A stretch of DNA of 12,544 bases from assembly GCA_964564845.1 (NCBI GenBank), contig CAZMCN010000059.1, positions 1-12,544 of the forward strand, read 5' to 3'. The notes beneath the pieces were generated by a model. That model was not told the origin of the DNA. It made no database searches and saw nothing but the letters and a program-made list of their open reading frames with translations. The number at the start of each line of letters is the position of its first letter. The stretch's first letter is position 1. A program made the position numbers and the translations under genes. Below, one piece after another: positions 6,382 to 12,544 of this stretch. This DNA is from CAYXPG01 sp964564845 (GTDB lineage Bacteria > Planctomycetota > Phycisphaerae > Sedimentisphaerales > Anaerobacaceae).

Positions 6382-8076
6382 CTATACCTTCTTTTGTGCT
6401 TTCCGGATTTTGGCCCAGGTGTCACGAAGCGGCACCGTGCGGTTGAAGATAAGCAGAACATCCGAGCTGTCAGGGTCAGCGCAAAAATAACCGATTCGTT
6501 CAAATTGGTATCTGCTGAGTGGTTTTGCGTTGGCCAGCGACGGCTCTACACGGCAATTCGTCAGGACTTGAAGTGAGTTTGGATTAAGGTTTGATTTGAA
6601 ATCTTCGCCCTCTGGGGCATCATCCGGGTTTTCTTTTGTGAACAAATGGTCGTAGAGTCGCACCCTGGCCTGTAGCGAATGCGTGGCCGATACCCAGTGG
6701 AGGGTTGATTTTACCTTACGTGCATCGGGGGCATCGCCGCCGCGAGTGGCCGGGTCATAAGTGCAGTGCAATTCGACGACCCGGCCGCTTTCATCTTTAA
6801 CTACATCGGTGCAGGTAATGAAATATGCGTATCGCAGTCTTACTTCTCGTCCTGGTGTGAGGCGGTAGAATTTTTTCGGCGGCCGTTCCATAAAATCTTC
6901 CTGCTCGATATACAACTGGCGTGAGAATGGGACTTTTCGCATGCCAGCGGAGAGGTCTTCCGGGTTATTGACGGCTTCGAGCTGTTCGGTTTTGTCCTCA
7001 GGATAGTTATCGATGATGACTTTTAGCGGTTTTAGGACGGCCATTACGCGAGGCGATGTCCTGTTCAAATCTTCCCTCAAACAGTGTTCGAGAAGAGCGA
7101 TATCGATGGTGCTGTTGAACTTGTTGACGCCGATGCGTTTGCAGAAGTTTCTGATAGCGGCCGGTGAGTAGCCTCGTCTTCGTAAGCCTGAGATTGTCGG
7201 CATACGCGGGTCGTCCCAGCCGTTCACCAGGCCCTGCTGGACTAATTGGAGCAATCTTCGTTTGCTCATTACGGTGTAGGTAAGATTGAGGCGGGCGAAC
7301 TCGATTTGCTGTGAATGGAAAACTCCCAACTGCTGAAGGAACCAGTCGTAGAGGGGGCGGTGGTTTTCAAATTCGAGTGTGCAAATCGAATGTGTAACGC
7401 CTTCGATAGAATCTTCCAGGCCGTGCGCCCAGTCATACATCGGATAAATGCACCATTTGTCGGCAGTTCTGGGATGTGCTGCGTGCAGGATGCGATACAT
7501 AACGGGGTCTCGCATATTGAGGTTTGGATGTGCCATATCAATTTTAGCGCGGAGTGTATGGGAGCCATCGGGGAATTCTCCGGTCTTCATCCGGTCGAAG
7601 AGGTTGAGGTTTTCTTCGATGCTGCGGTTGCGATAAGGGCTGTCGGTTCCCGGCTCGGTCAACGTGCCGCGATATTGTCTTATCTGGTCGGGGGTCAGGT
7701 CGCAGACGTATGCTTTTGATGCCTTGATGAGCTGGACGGCGTATTCATACATTTGCTCGAAGTAATCGGAGGCGAACAGCGGTCGGTCGGCCCAGTTAAA
7801 GCCGAGCCATCGAACATCCTGCTTGATTGCTTCGATGTATTCGGCCTCTTCCTTGATGGGATTTGTATCGTCGAATCGCAGATTGCAGAGGCCGCCGAAT
7901 TCGGCAGCGATGCCGAAGTTAAGGCAGATGCTTTTTGCGTGTCCGATGTGCAAAAAGCCGTTCGGTTCGGGTGGAAAGCGGGTGACGACCCGGCCGTTCC
8001 ATTTGTTTGTCTTTAAGTCATCGGCGACAATCTGCCGGACAAAGTCAAGCTTGGCTGTCGAATTATCTGTGCTCAT
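6382..8076 (-). CDS. glnS: Glutaminyl-tRNA synthetase
   Basis: This class I synthetase charges tRNA-Gln with glutamine in the cytoplasm. The 564-residue length is close to the E. coli enzyme. The HIGH motif is at 43-46 in FPPEPNGFLHIGHAKS and the KMSKS-type loop is VMSKRR at 269-274. RFDDTNP (67-73) and YPMYDWAHGLEDSIEGVTHS (211-230) are typical of GlnRS rather than bacterial GluRS. Residues about 340-560 are the two-barrel anticodon-binding part, with FYRLTPGREVRLRYAYFI and a late FERIGYF. ATG 8076 is preferred. The GTG at 8127 abuts a TATAAT hexamer, so it would lie ahead of any transcript from that promoter. AAGGG (8092-8088) is a weak ribosome binding site 11 bases upstream. A direct GlnRS route implies that charging of tRNA-Gln need not go through GatCAB. 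Confidence 0.96.
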   Translation of the reverse strand: MSTDNSTAKLDFVRQIVADDLKTNKWNGRVVTRFPPEPNGFLHIGHAKSICLNFGIAAEFGGLCNLRFDDTNPIKEEAEYIEAIKQDVRWLGFNWADRPLFASDYFEQMYEYAVQLIKASKAYVCDLTPDQIRQYRGTLTEPGTDSPYRNRSIEENLNLFDRMKTGEFPDGSHTLRAKIDMAHPNLNMRDPVMYRILHAAHPRTADKWCIYPMYDWAHGLEDSIEGVTHSICTLEFENHRPLYDWFLQQLGVFHSQQIEFARLNLTYTVMSKRRLLQLVQQGLVNGWDDPRMPTISGLRRRGYSPAAIRNFCKRIGVNKFNSTIDIALLEHCLREDLNRTSPRVMAVLKPLKVIIDNYPEDKTEQLEAVNNPEDLSAGMRKVPFSRQLYIEQEDFMERPPKKFYRLTPGREVRLRYAYFITCTDVVKDESGRVVELHCTYDPATRGGDAPDARKVKSTLHWVSATHSLQARVRLYDHLFTKENPDDAPEGEDFKSNLNPNSLQVLTNCRVEPSLANAKPLSRYQFERIGYFCADPDSSDVLLIFNRTVPLRDTWAKIRKAQKKV

Positions 8077-8127
8077 ATTTGCAGGTACCCTTGAGAGACC
8101 GGATGTTATTGCCTGATAATTTAGCAC

Positions 8128-8133
8128 ATTATA
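8128..8133 (-). promoter_or_regulatory. Candidate -10 element of glnS
   Basis: Read on the minus strand, 8133-8128 is a perfect TATAAT. A start near 8121 would leave a leader of about 45 bases to the glnS ATG. No convincing -35 is seen 16-18 bases upstream, so this is a low-confidence promoter. It mainly helps to decide the glnS start. Confidence 0.35.
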
Positions 8134-8299
8134 GTTATCCGGGAAAGAATAGGTAGTTGAAAACTTAGAGCTAAAAGTCCTGCTAATAAAATATCATCAT
8201 TTGGCACAAGCTGTGTTGGCCGAGAAGTATAGAGCTACTTTAAGCCAACGCTCATCTCTTTAGACGACTTTACGTTTATCAACTCCGGCAGCTTAACTT

Positions 8300-8686
8300 T
8301 TAATACCAGACAGTAATCAAGATGTTCGGCTCGGTCTTTTTTCCCACAATATCACCTGTTGCCATGTTGGTTCTTTTTATTCTGATGCCAGGATTATTTT
8401 TTAGCCAATCGGTGATTTGCTCATTAAGAAAATCGATGGAGCCAGCGTGGGATTTTGTAAAGAATGTTCTTACACCCGTGATTCGGTCACTTGAGACTAT
8501 TGCTTCCGCTTTTTTTTCTGCAGCCGGCTTTGTAGGTTCAATCTTCGGCATTTCCTTCGGAGCACCTCCGCTCAGATTCAGAGGGGTATGTGAAACGTCT
8601 GCACTACCTGAGTCTGTCTGGTCAAAAGGAATCGGCTCAGGGTTGTCTTTACGCTGAGGAGTGTTATTGATATCAAAATTTTCCAT
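8300..8686 (-). CDS. Small protein with conserved-looking C-terminal ITVWY domain
   Basis: This is a 128-residue protein of unknown function. Residues 1-64 are hydrophilic and rich in Pro, Asp, Ser and Lys, probably disordered. Residues about 66-128 look folded: DRITGVRTFFTKSHAGSIDF (67-86), then LNEQITDWLKNNPGIRIKRT, then G-D-I-V-G-K-K-T-E-P-N-I-L-I-T-V-W-Y at the end. I have the impression of similar tails in other planctomycete small proteins, but cannot name a family. There is no signal peptide and no membrane helix. GAGGG (8698-8694) precedes the ATG by seven bases. It follows the secretin gene by 96 bases on the same strand and may share its transcript, which would hint at an envelope-linked role. 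That link is only inference. Confidence 0.75.
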   Translation of the reverse strand: MENFDINNTPQRKDNPEPIPFDQTDSGSADVSHTPLNLSGGAPKEMPKIEPTKPAAEKKAEAIVSSDRITGVRTFFTKSHAGSIDFLNEQITDWLKNNPGIRIKRTNMATGDIVGKKTEPNILITVWY

Positions 8687-8782
8687 ATACTTTCCCTCTA
8701 CTGAAAATTAAAGTTTAATACCGTCAAACAATAACAACAACTCAATTTAGCTGATTTAGTTCAGTCGTTTTACGGACTATTT

Positions 8783-10465
8783 TTAACTTCCATTAGGTTC
8801 AGGTTTTTTGGTATTTTTTTTCTGTTGTGCTGCCGTTTTTTGAGCTTCTGCTTCGGCTTTTTCTGCTTCAGCTTTTGCTTTTTCTGCTTCAGCCTTTGCC
8901 TTCTCTGCTTCAGCCTTCGCCTTTTCGGCTTGGGCTTTTGCCTTTTGTGCCTCGGTTTTTATCTTTTCGGCCTCGGCCATTATTTGTTCTGCCTGGGTTG
9001 CCAGTTTTTCTCTGGCGGCCTTTTCGCTTTTAGCCCTTTCGCTTTTGGCCCTTTCGTAGGCCTGTCTGACGGAGGCTCGTGCTTTGGCTTTTTCTGTTTC
9101 TGCCTCTAAACGAGTTTTTTCCATTTGACGAGTTTTAAGCTCGAATTCGGCCTGGTGGGCTTCCAGCCCGAACGGGTCCATAATGGTTTTTTGCAGTTCC
9201 TGGAGGGCCTCGGTTACCGGGGGTGATTGGTGTTTCGCTCTGATGGTTTCGAGCATATCTTTTGTCGGCACACCACCGGCGGAGATAGTTGGAGTTATTA
9301 TGAATATGACTTCCTTTGCTCTGTCCTCGTAATCTTTGCTGGAGAACAAAATGCCAAGCAGCGGTATGTCTTTCAGGAACGGGACGCCGCGAACGACGGA
9401 GCGTTCTTCGGATTTTCTTATTCCTCCGATGATTAGGCTTTCGCCCCTGCGGATGCGGTTTTCCTTATTTTGAATTTTTCGTTCTGTGATTATAGGAATC
9501 TGTTTTACGCCTTCGGGTGTAGATTTAGAGCCGATTTGTGCGGTGGTTTCCAGGCCAATATAGCCGTCCGCAAAGACGTGCGGTGTGATTTCGAGCGAAT
9601 CTACGACCCACTCATATTCGGTTGTCATATACGGATAGACCTGTCCGCCGGTTACCACCTGTACCTCTTTGGGCAGCGGCACATAGTCTCTGGCTTCAAT
9701 TTTAGCGGTTTCTCCATTTACGACTTCGAGTGTTGGATTCATCAGGATTTTTAAATATCCTCTGGAAATCAGCAGGTCAACCAATGCCCTGAATTCGTGT
9801 CCCGCTAACCCCAGATTTCTGGAGATTCCGACCTTAAGTCCTATTAATTCTCGTGCTTCCTCTCGCAAGGAGGCGCCGGGAAATGCAGGCTTTAATACTT
9901 CAGTGGGTGTGCCGCCGATGACTTCCCAGACTGTTTTTCCACCGAGATAGATTCTCTCTCCGAAGAGATTTTCTATTTTTATGGTGGTTTCGTGGTCCAT
10001 AGTTACATCCGCATAAAGTTCGGATACGAGGCAGTCTATTCTGACCTGAATGGGCGGTACATCGACCTGCTTTAGGAACTGCAGGGCTGTCTGAGACTCT
10101 TGATGGTTTGGACACATAATTATCAACTGATTGGTAGGGGGGCTTTGACTGACCTTATAACCAAGCTGTTCTTTAATAAGTAATGAGAGTTTGTCAACAG
10201 TGTGATACCTGGTAAAGTAGAACAGTTTTACGCCGTCTTTTGTTTCGAGAATCTCGGGGGGCTGTTTGTATATATAGGGTATGGAAATATTAGAGTCGGG
10301 TACTGTTTTGATCGCGCTTAAGTCGCTTAGGATGCTTTTTGACTGTAGTTCGGTGGTTTTTTCGTCAAAAAATCCTCCACAGCCGCAAATAGACAGGATA
10401 GTTATCGCAGTAAAGACGGTTATCATCTTTTGGCTGCGAGTGATTTTTTTGCTGCTTTTGCTCAT
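8783..10465 (-). CDS. Secretin-domain lipoprotein with C-terminal charged coiled coil
   Basis: This is a 560-residue outer-membrane secretin-type protein of the type II/III secretion and type IV pilus superfamily. A basic N terminus and hydrophobic segment (about 14-26) lead to LSICGC, so Cys29 (or less well Cys27) is a probable lipidation site. Residues about 78-148 form one N1-like ring domain (FYFTRYHTVDKLSLLIKEQL, then D-V-P-P-I-Q-V-R-I-D). Residues about 225-395 are the secretin barrel, with NPTLEVVNGETAKIEA (243-258), SLIIGGIRKSEER (343-355) and VPFLKDIPLLGILF (361-374). It lacks the several N domains of a full GspD. Residues 405-550 form a Lys/Glu/Ala helix with four near-perfect AEKAKAE heptads (513-540). 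No other secretion or pilus gene is adjacent. The start at 10465 has only a weak GGAAT. Confidence 0.85.
   Translation of the reverse strand: MSKSSKKITRSQKMITVFTAITILSICGCGGFFDEKTTELQSKSILSDLSAIKTVPDSNISIPYIYKQPPEILETKDGVKLFYFTRYHTVDKLSLLIKEQLGYKVSQSPPTNQLIIMCPNHQESQTALQFLKQVDVPPIQVRIDCLVSELYADVTMDHETTIKIENLFGERIYLGGKTVWEVIGGTPTEVLKPAFPGASLREEARELIGLKVGISRNLGLAGHEFRALVDLLISRGYLKILMNPTLEVVNGETAKIEARDYVPLPKEVQVVTGGQVYPYMTTEYEWVVDSLEITPHVFADGYIGLETTAQIGSKSTPEGVKQIPIITERKIQNKENRIRRGESLIIGGIRKSEERSVVRGVPFLKDIPLLGILFSSKDYEDRAKEVIFIITPTISAGGVPTKDMLETIRAKHQSPPVTEALQELQKTIMDPFGLEAHQAEFELKTRQMEKTRLEAETEKAKARASVRQAYERAKSERAKSEKAAREKLATQAEQIMAEAEKIKTEAQKAKAQAEKAKAEAEKAKAEAEKAKAEAEKAEAEAQKTAAQQKKNTKKPEPNGS
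8846..8929 (-). repeat. Four 21-bp coding repeats (AEKAKAE heptads)
   Basis: Residues 513-540 of the secretin protein are four consecutive seven-residue units of the AEKAKAE type; the last has Glu in place of Lys at its fifth position. At DNA level the 21-base units are similar but not identical (gcttcagcttttgc, gcttcagcctttgc and gcttcagccttcgc on the plus strand). This indicates tandem duplication followed by drift at synonymous positions. Copy number could vary between strains. It is coding sequence, not a CRISPR array. Confidence 0.75.
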
Positions 10466-10487
10466 ATTCCAAAACCGTCTAAACTCG

Positions 10488-10527
10488 CCACTTTCAGTGG
10501 GTTATATCGCCTGCTATGTTCAGCAGG
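10488..10527 (-). promoter_or_regulatory. Two tandem hairpins in the secretin gene leader
   Basis: Read on the minus strand, CCTGCT (10527-10522) pairs with AGCAGG (10515-10510) around GAACAT. CCACT (10500-10496) pairs with AGTGG (10492-10488) around GAA. Each stem has CTGAA at its loop entry and GG-CGA after it, so the two look like repeated units about 22-25 bases apart. They lie between the predicted promoter and the ATG. A protein-binding or riboswitch role is speculation; the pairing is seen. Confidence 0.45.
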
Positions 10528-10541
10528 GGGTATATTCCCAT

Positions 10542-10571
10542 ACTATAGGGCGTCTCTGGCGCAAGTGTACA
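10542..10571 (-). promoter_or_regulatory. Candidate promoter of the secretin gene
   Basis: On the minus strand TATAGT (10547-10542) matches the -10 consensus at five of six positions. TGTACA (10571-10566) is an imperfect -35 at 18 bases. The predicted start near 10535 gives a leader of about 70 bases that contains both hairpins. Confidence 0.4.
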
Positions 10572-10607
10572 CAACACTGGAAGTAATTTTATTGTGTGTT
10601 TCTCTGT

Positions 10608-10709
10608 TTTACAAGCATATTTTTGTAAAGTTCCGCAAAATCGCCCATATTCCCCAAATTATCTCCCGGCATAGCTCATACGAAAACATTAGACCGGGCA
10701 TCTTTTTTT
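10608..10709 (+). other. Divergent spacer upstream of rimO: hairpin and T tract
   Basis: tttacaa (10608-10614) pairs perfectly with ttgtaaa (10623-10629) over an eight-base loop. Further on, cccgg (10666-10670) can pair with ccggg (10693-10697), and a run of eight T follows at 10702-10709. The latter resembles a weak terminator or attenuator just ahead of rimO, but the 22-base loop and 5-bp stem are poor. No reading frame of note lies in the divergent spacer 10466-10724. Confidence 0.3.
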
Positions 10710-10712
10710 TGT

Positions 10713-10718
10713 TATTTT
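10713..10718 (+). promoter_or_regulatory. Candidate -10 of rimO
   Basis: TATTTT (10713-10718) would place the transcription start at or next to the rimO ATG at 10725. The -35 side (TTAGAC, 10689-10694, 18-base spacer) is weak. The only possible Shine-Dalgarno is a GGGG touching the start region. A near-leaderless rimO mRNA is possible but uncertain. Confidence 0.3.
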
Positions 10719-10724
10719 GGGGCT

Positions 10725-12068
10725 ATGACGAGGAAAAATCGCAAAAAATCCGTTAAGGTAGGTTTTGTTGCGTTGGGTTGTCCTAAAAACGTGGTCGATA
10801 GTGAAAGAATGCTGGCTGAAATTGCGCAGGCCGGTTTTCTCATAACAGCCGAGCCAAGTGACGCCGATGTCGTTGTAATCAACACCTGCGGTTTCATTGC
10901 TCCGGCAAAAGCTGAGGCCCTTGAGGCCATAAAACATGCCGTAAAATTCAAAACCATCGGCAGTGTAAAAAAGGTTATTGTTACCGGCTGTTTGTCAGAA
11001 AGATTAGGAAGCCGATTACTTGAACAGGCAGATGGCGTAGATGCCGTTGTGGGCCTCGGGCAGCGAGACAACATTGCCCGGATAATCAGAAAAACCCTTT
11101 CTTCAAAAGGGCCTGAAATTTATATCGACCACTCATCGGATATAGTTGATGACAGGTGCAGATTACTTATCACACCTTCCCACTGGGCGTATCTTCGAAT
11201 TAGCGAGGGCTGCGCTCACAACTGCTCTTTTTGCACTATACCTGCAATAAGAGGCCAGTTTAGAAGTAAACCTCAGCAGCTTATTCTGGCCGAAGCTGCT
11301 GAACTGGCCTCGGCAGGAGTAGTTGAATTAAACATCATCGCACAGGACACGACTTACTGGGGCAGGGATTTGGAAATAAAAAACGGCCTGAGCAAACTAC
11401 TTAAAGAGCTTGAAAAAATCGAGCCGCTAAAATGGATTCGGCTGATGTATCTGTACCCGAGGGGAATTGACGACGAGCTGATTGAGACCGTTGCATCCAG
11501 TGAAAAAATTGTGAATTACTTCGACATCCCAATCCAGCATATAAACGATAAAATCTTAAAGGATATGCGTCGCGGTGATACCAAAGCGCATATTTATTCT
11601 CTCATTGAGAAACTGCGGATGTCAATTGCGGATGTTGTTCTGCGAACGACCGTAATGGTCGGCTTTGCCGGTGAAACCGCCTCACAATTTGAGGAGCTTG
11701 TTGAATTTGTCGAGAGGGTGCAATTTGATGCACTCGGTTGTTTCAGGTACTACCGTGAATTGGGCACAGCGGCGTCCGAGATGCCCGACCAGGTTCCCGA
11801 TGAGCTTAAAGAACAACGCTCCGAAGAGTTAATGCTCACCCAGCAGGGGATTGTTTTTTCCAAAAACAAGGCCCGAATCGGCACCAACCTTATCTGTCTG
11901 GTTGACTCGGTTGATAATGACGGCACAGGGCGGGGGCGTTTCTACGGCCAGGCACCCGATATCGACAGCATCTGTATAATAGAGGAATGTTCGGCGAAGC
12001 CCGGCCAATTTATTGATGTGAAGGTTACAGGCAGCAAAGCTTACGATTTGCTGGTACGGCAAATTTAA
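10725..12068 (+). CDS. rimO: Ribosomal protein S12 methylthiotransferase RimO
   Basis: This radical SAM enzyme adds a methylthio group to the conserved Asp of ribosomal protein S12. The 447-residue protein has the complete family layout. The N-terminal UPF0004 domain has cluster ligands C19 (LGCPKN), C55 (NTCGF) and C89 (TGCLSER). The radical SAM domain has the CxxxCxxC motif C163/C167/C170 in ISEGCAHNCSFCTIP. A C-terminal TRAM domain (about 380-447) contains GRGRFYGQAPDID. FDIPIQHINDKILKDMRRG (266-284) and the APDID end favour RimO over the tRNA enzyme MiaB. It is divergent from the secretin gene and 37 bases upstream of pgsA, a gene order seen in other bacteria. Confidence 0.95.
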   Translation: MTRKNRKKSVKVGFVALGCPKNVVDSERMLAEIAQAGFLITAEPSDADVVVINTCGFIAPAKAEALEAIKHAVKFKTIGSVKKVIVTGCLSERLGSRLLEQADGVDAVVGLGQRDNIARIIRKTLSSKGPEIYIDHSSDIVDDRCRLLITPSHWAYLRISEGCAHNCSFCTIPAIRGQFRSKPQQLILAEAAELASAGVVELNIIAQDTTYWGRDLEIKNGLSKLLKELEKIEPLKWIRLMYLYPRGIDDELIETVASSEKIVNYFDIPIQHINDKILKDMRRGDTKAHIYSLIEKLRMSIADVVLRTTVMVGFAGETASQFEELVEFVERVQFDALGCFRYYRELGTAASEMPDQVPDELKEQRSEELMLTQQGIVFSKNKARIGTNLICLVDSVDNDGTGRGRFYGQAPDIDSICIIEECSAKPGQFIDVKVTGSKAYDLLVRQI

Positions 12069-12070
12069 TG

Positions 12071-12106
12071 TTGAATTACGTCTGAGACAGATTAAACTTT
12101 GAATTA
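12071..12106 (+). promoter_or_regulatory. Imperfect tandem repeat and candidate promoter before pgsA
   Basis: Two similar units, 12071-12093 and 12099-12120, both begin ttgaatta and end cagatt; the second spans the pgsA start codon. TTGAAT (12071-12076) and TAAACT (12093-12098), 16 bases apart, could be a weak promoter placing the transcript start at the ATG. No Shine-Dalgarno is seen. Read-through from rimO is equally plausible. Confidence 0.3.
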
Positions 12107-12544
12107 TGCTAAAGCAGATTCCAAACATCCTGACTTTAGGCCGATTTGTCCTGACCGTTATCTTTTTGATTATGATTCTTTATGCACCGCATCGTTATGC
12201 GGAAGGTGAACTTGCCTTCCCTGATTTTCTTGATACTGCTTTTATCCTTTTTGTTGTTGCCGCTCTGACCGATATAGTTGACGGTGCGATTGCAAGGAAG
12301 TTAAAGGTTACCAGCAGGTTCGGCAGAATGATTGACCCGCTGGCAGACAAGGTTCTTGTCTGCGGGGCGTTTATCTGTTTTGCCATAGTCGGCGAGCCGA
12401 AACTGTTCGGTCTCGGCGCGGCATCTCTGGCTGTTATTCATTGGTTGGTGGCCGGGATTATCATTTTAAGAGAGGCCTATGTTACCGGCCTGCGGCATAT
12501 TGCCGAAGCCAAGGGTGTAAATTTTGCTGCCACTTTTTCCGGCA
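12106..12544 (+). CDS. pgsA: CDP-diacylglycerol-glycerol-3-phosphate phosphatidyltransferase (partial)
   Basis: The enzyme makes phosphatidylglycerol phosphate from CDP-diacylglycerol and glycerol-3-phosphate at the inner membrane, the committed step to phosphatidylglycerol and cardiolipin. Only the first 146 codons are inside the window; the gene runs off the right edge. The N terminus PNILTLGRF (6-14) is typical. The CDP-alcohol phosphotransferase signature D-G-x2-A-R-x8-G-x3-D-x3-D is complete (D59, G60, A63, R64, G73, D77, D81, with D56 before it). A PgsA-type REAYVTGLRHIAEAKGV follows at 122-138. Membrane segments lie at about 12-26, 42-56, 83-96 and 105-121. There is no Shine-Dalgarno ahead of the ATG. 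It follows rimO by 37 bases and is probably co-transcribed with it. Confidence 0.9.
   Translation, partial: MLKQIPNILTLGRFVLTVIFLIMILYAPHRYAEGELAFPDFLDTAFILFVVAALTDIVDGAIARKLKVTSRFGRMIDPLADKVLVCGAFICFAIVGEPKLFGLGAASLAVIHWLVAGIIILREAYVTGLRHIAEAKGVNFAATFSG

Noticed and set aside
8077..8127. GTG start giving 17 more residues to GlnRS
   Set aside because: The GTG directly abuts a TATAAT hexamer, so it would lie ahead of the transcript, and the family N terminus begins near ATG 8076.
8128..8299. Small RNA or tRNA in the gap between glnS and the small gene
   Set aside because: No cloverleaf or strong structure was found; only a 6-bp pairing (gttggc 8215-8220 with gccaac 8244-8249) over a long loop.
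8846..8929. CRISPR-like array of short repeats
   Set aside because: The 21-base units are head to tail without spacers and encode in-frame heptads.
8825..9109. Plus-strand open frame rich in Cys, Phe and Leu
   Set aside because: It is the antisense shadow of the Lys/Glu/Ala coiled-coil repeats of the secretin gene; its odd composition follows from reading those codons backwards.
10666..10709. Strong intrinsic terminator before rimO
   Set aside because: The stem is only 5 bp with a 22-base loop, and no plus-strand gene lies upstream that would need to be ended there.

Overview
The window looks like ordinary chromosome from a Gram-negative-type bacterium. It is most probably a planctomycete of the Phycisphaerae / Sedimentisphaerales kind. 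The basis is moderate: a large exported protein combines GLUG repeats with a tail of dockerin-like repeats, a short lipoprotein secretin carries a long charged coiled coil, and the genes are small, widely spaced and punctuated by GC-rich intergenic repeats. No phage, transposase, plasmid gene, CRISPR array, tRNA or rRNA was seen.

Layout, left to right. Positions 113-1702 (minus) hold the GLUG / dockerin-like surface protein. Its promoter (TTGCAA, 17 nt, TATAAT) and a leader that folds on paper into an H-type pseudoknot ending at the Shine-Dalgarno occupy 1708-1824. A short repeat-bearing spacer follows (1839-1963). A plus-strand series comes next: a pterin-binding methyltransferase-like protein (2004-2972), a DUF4870 membrane protein (3184-3624), a DUF3147/GlpM-like membrane protein (3686-4021), smpB (4136-4618) with a promoter that predicts an almost leaderless mRNA, a DUF1844 protein (4642-5037), an orphan trpC (5111-5914) and a half-length TauE/SafE permease (5958-6317). 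Convergent to these, on the minus strand, lie glnS (6382-8076), a small protein with a C-terminal domain ending in TVWY (8300-8686) and a secretin-domain lipoprotein (8783-10465). Divergent from the secretin are rimO (10725-12068) and pgsA, which is cut by the right edge (12106 onward).

How the genes work together: most are housekeeping. They cover translation and its quality control (smpB, glnS, rimO), phospholipid synthesis (pgsA), tryptophan synthesis (trpC) and membrane transport. smpB with the DUF1844 gene, and rimO with pgsA, are plausible co-transcribed pairs. The accessory interest lies at the cell envelope, in the GLUG/dockerin-like protein and the secretin with its downstream small gene.

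The most promising possibly undescribed element is the leader RNA of the GLUG gene. It has three perfect 7-bp helices, two of them interlocked as a pseudoknot, and the last strand abuts the AGGAGG ribosome binding site. A second, simpler leader with two tandem hairpins precedes the secretin gene. Both are read from sequence only and need comparative support.
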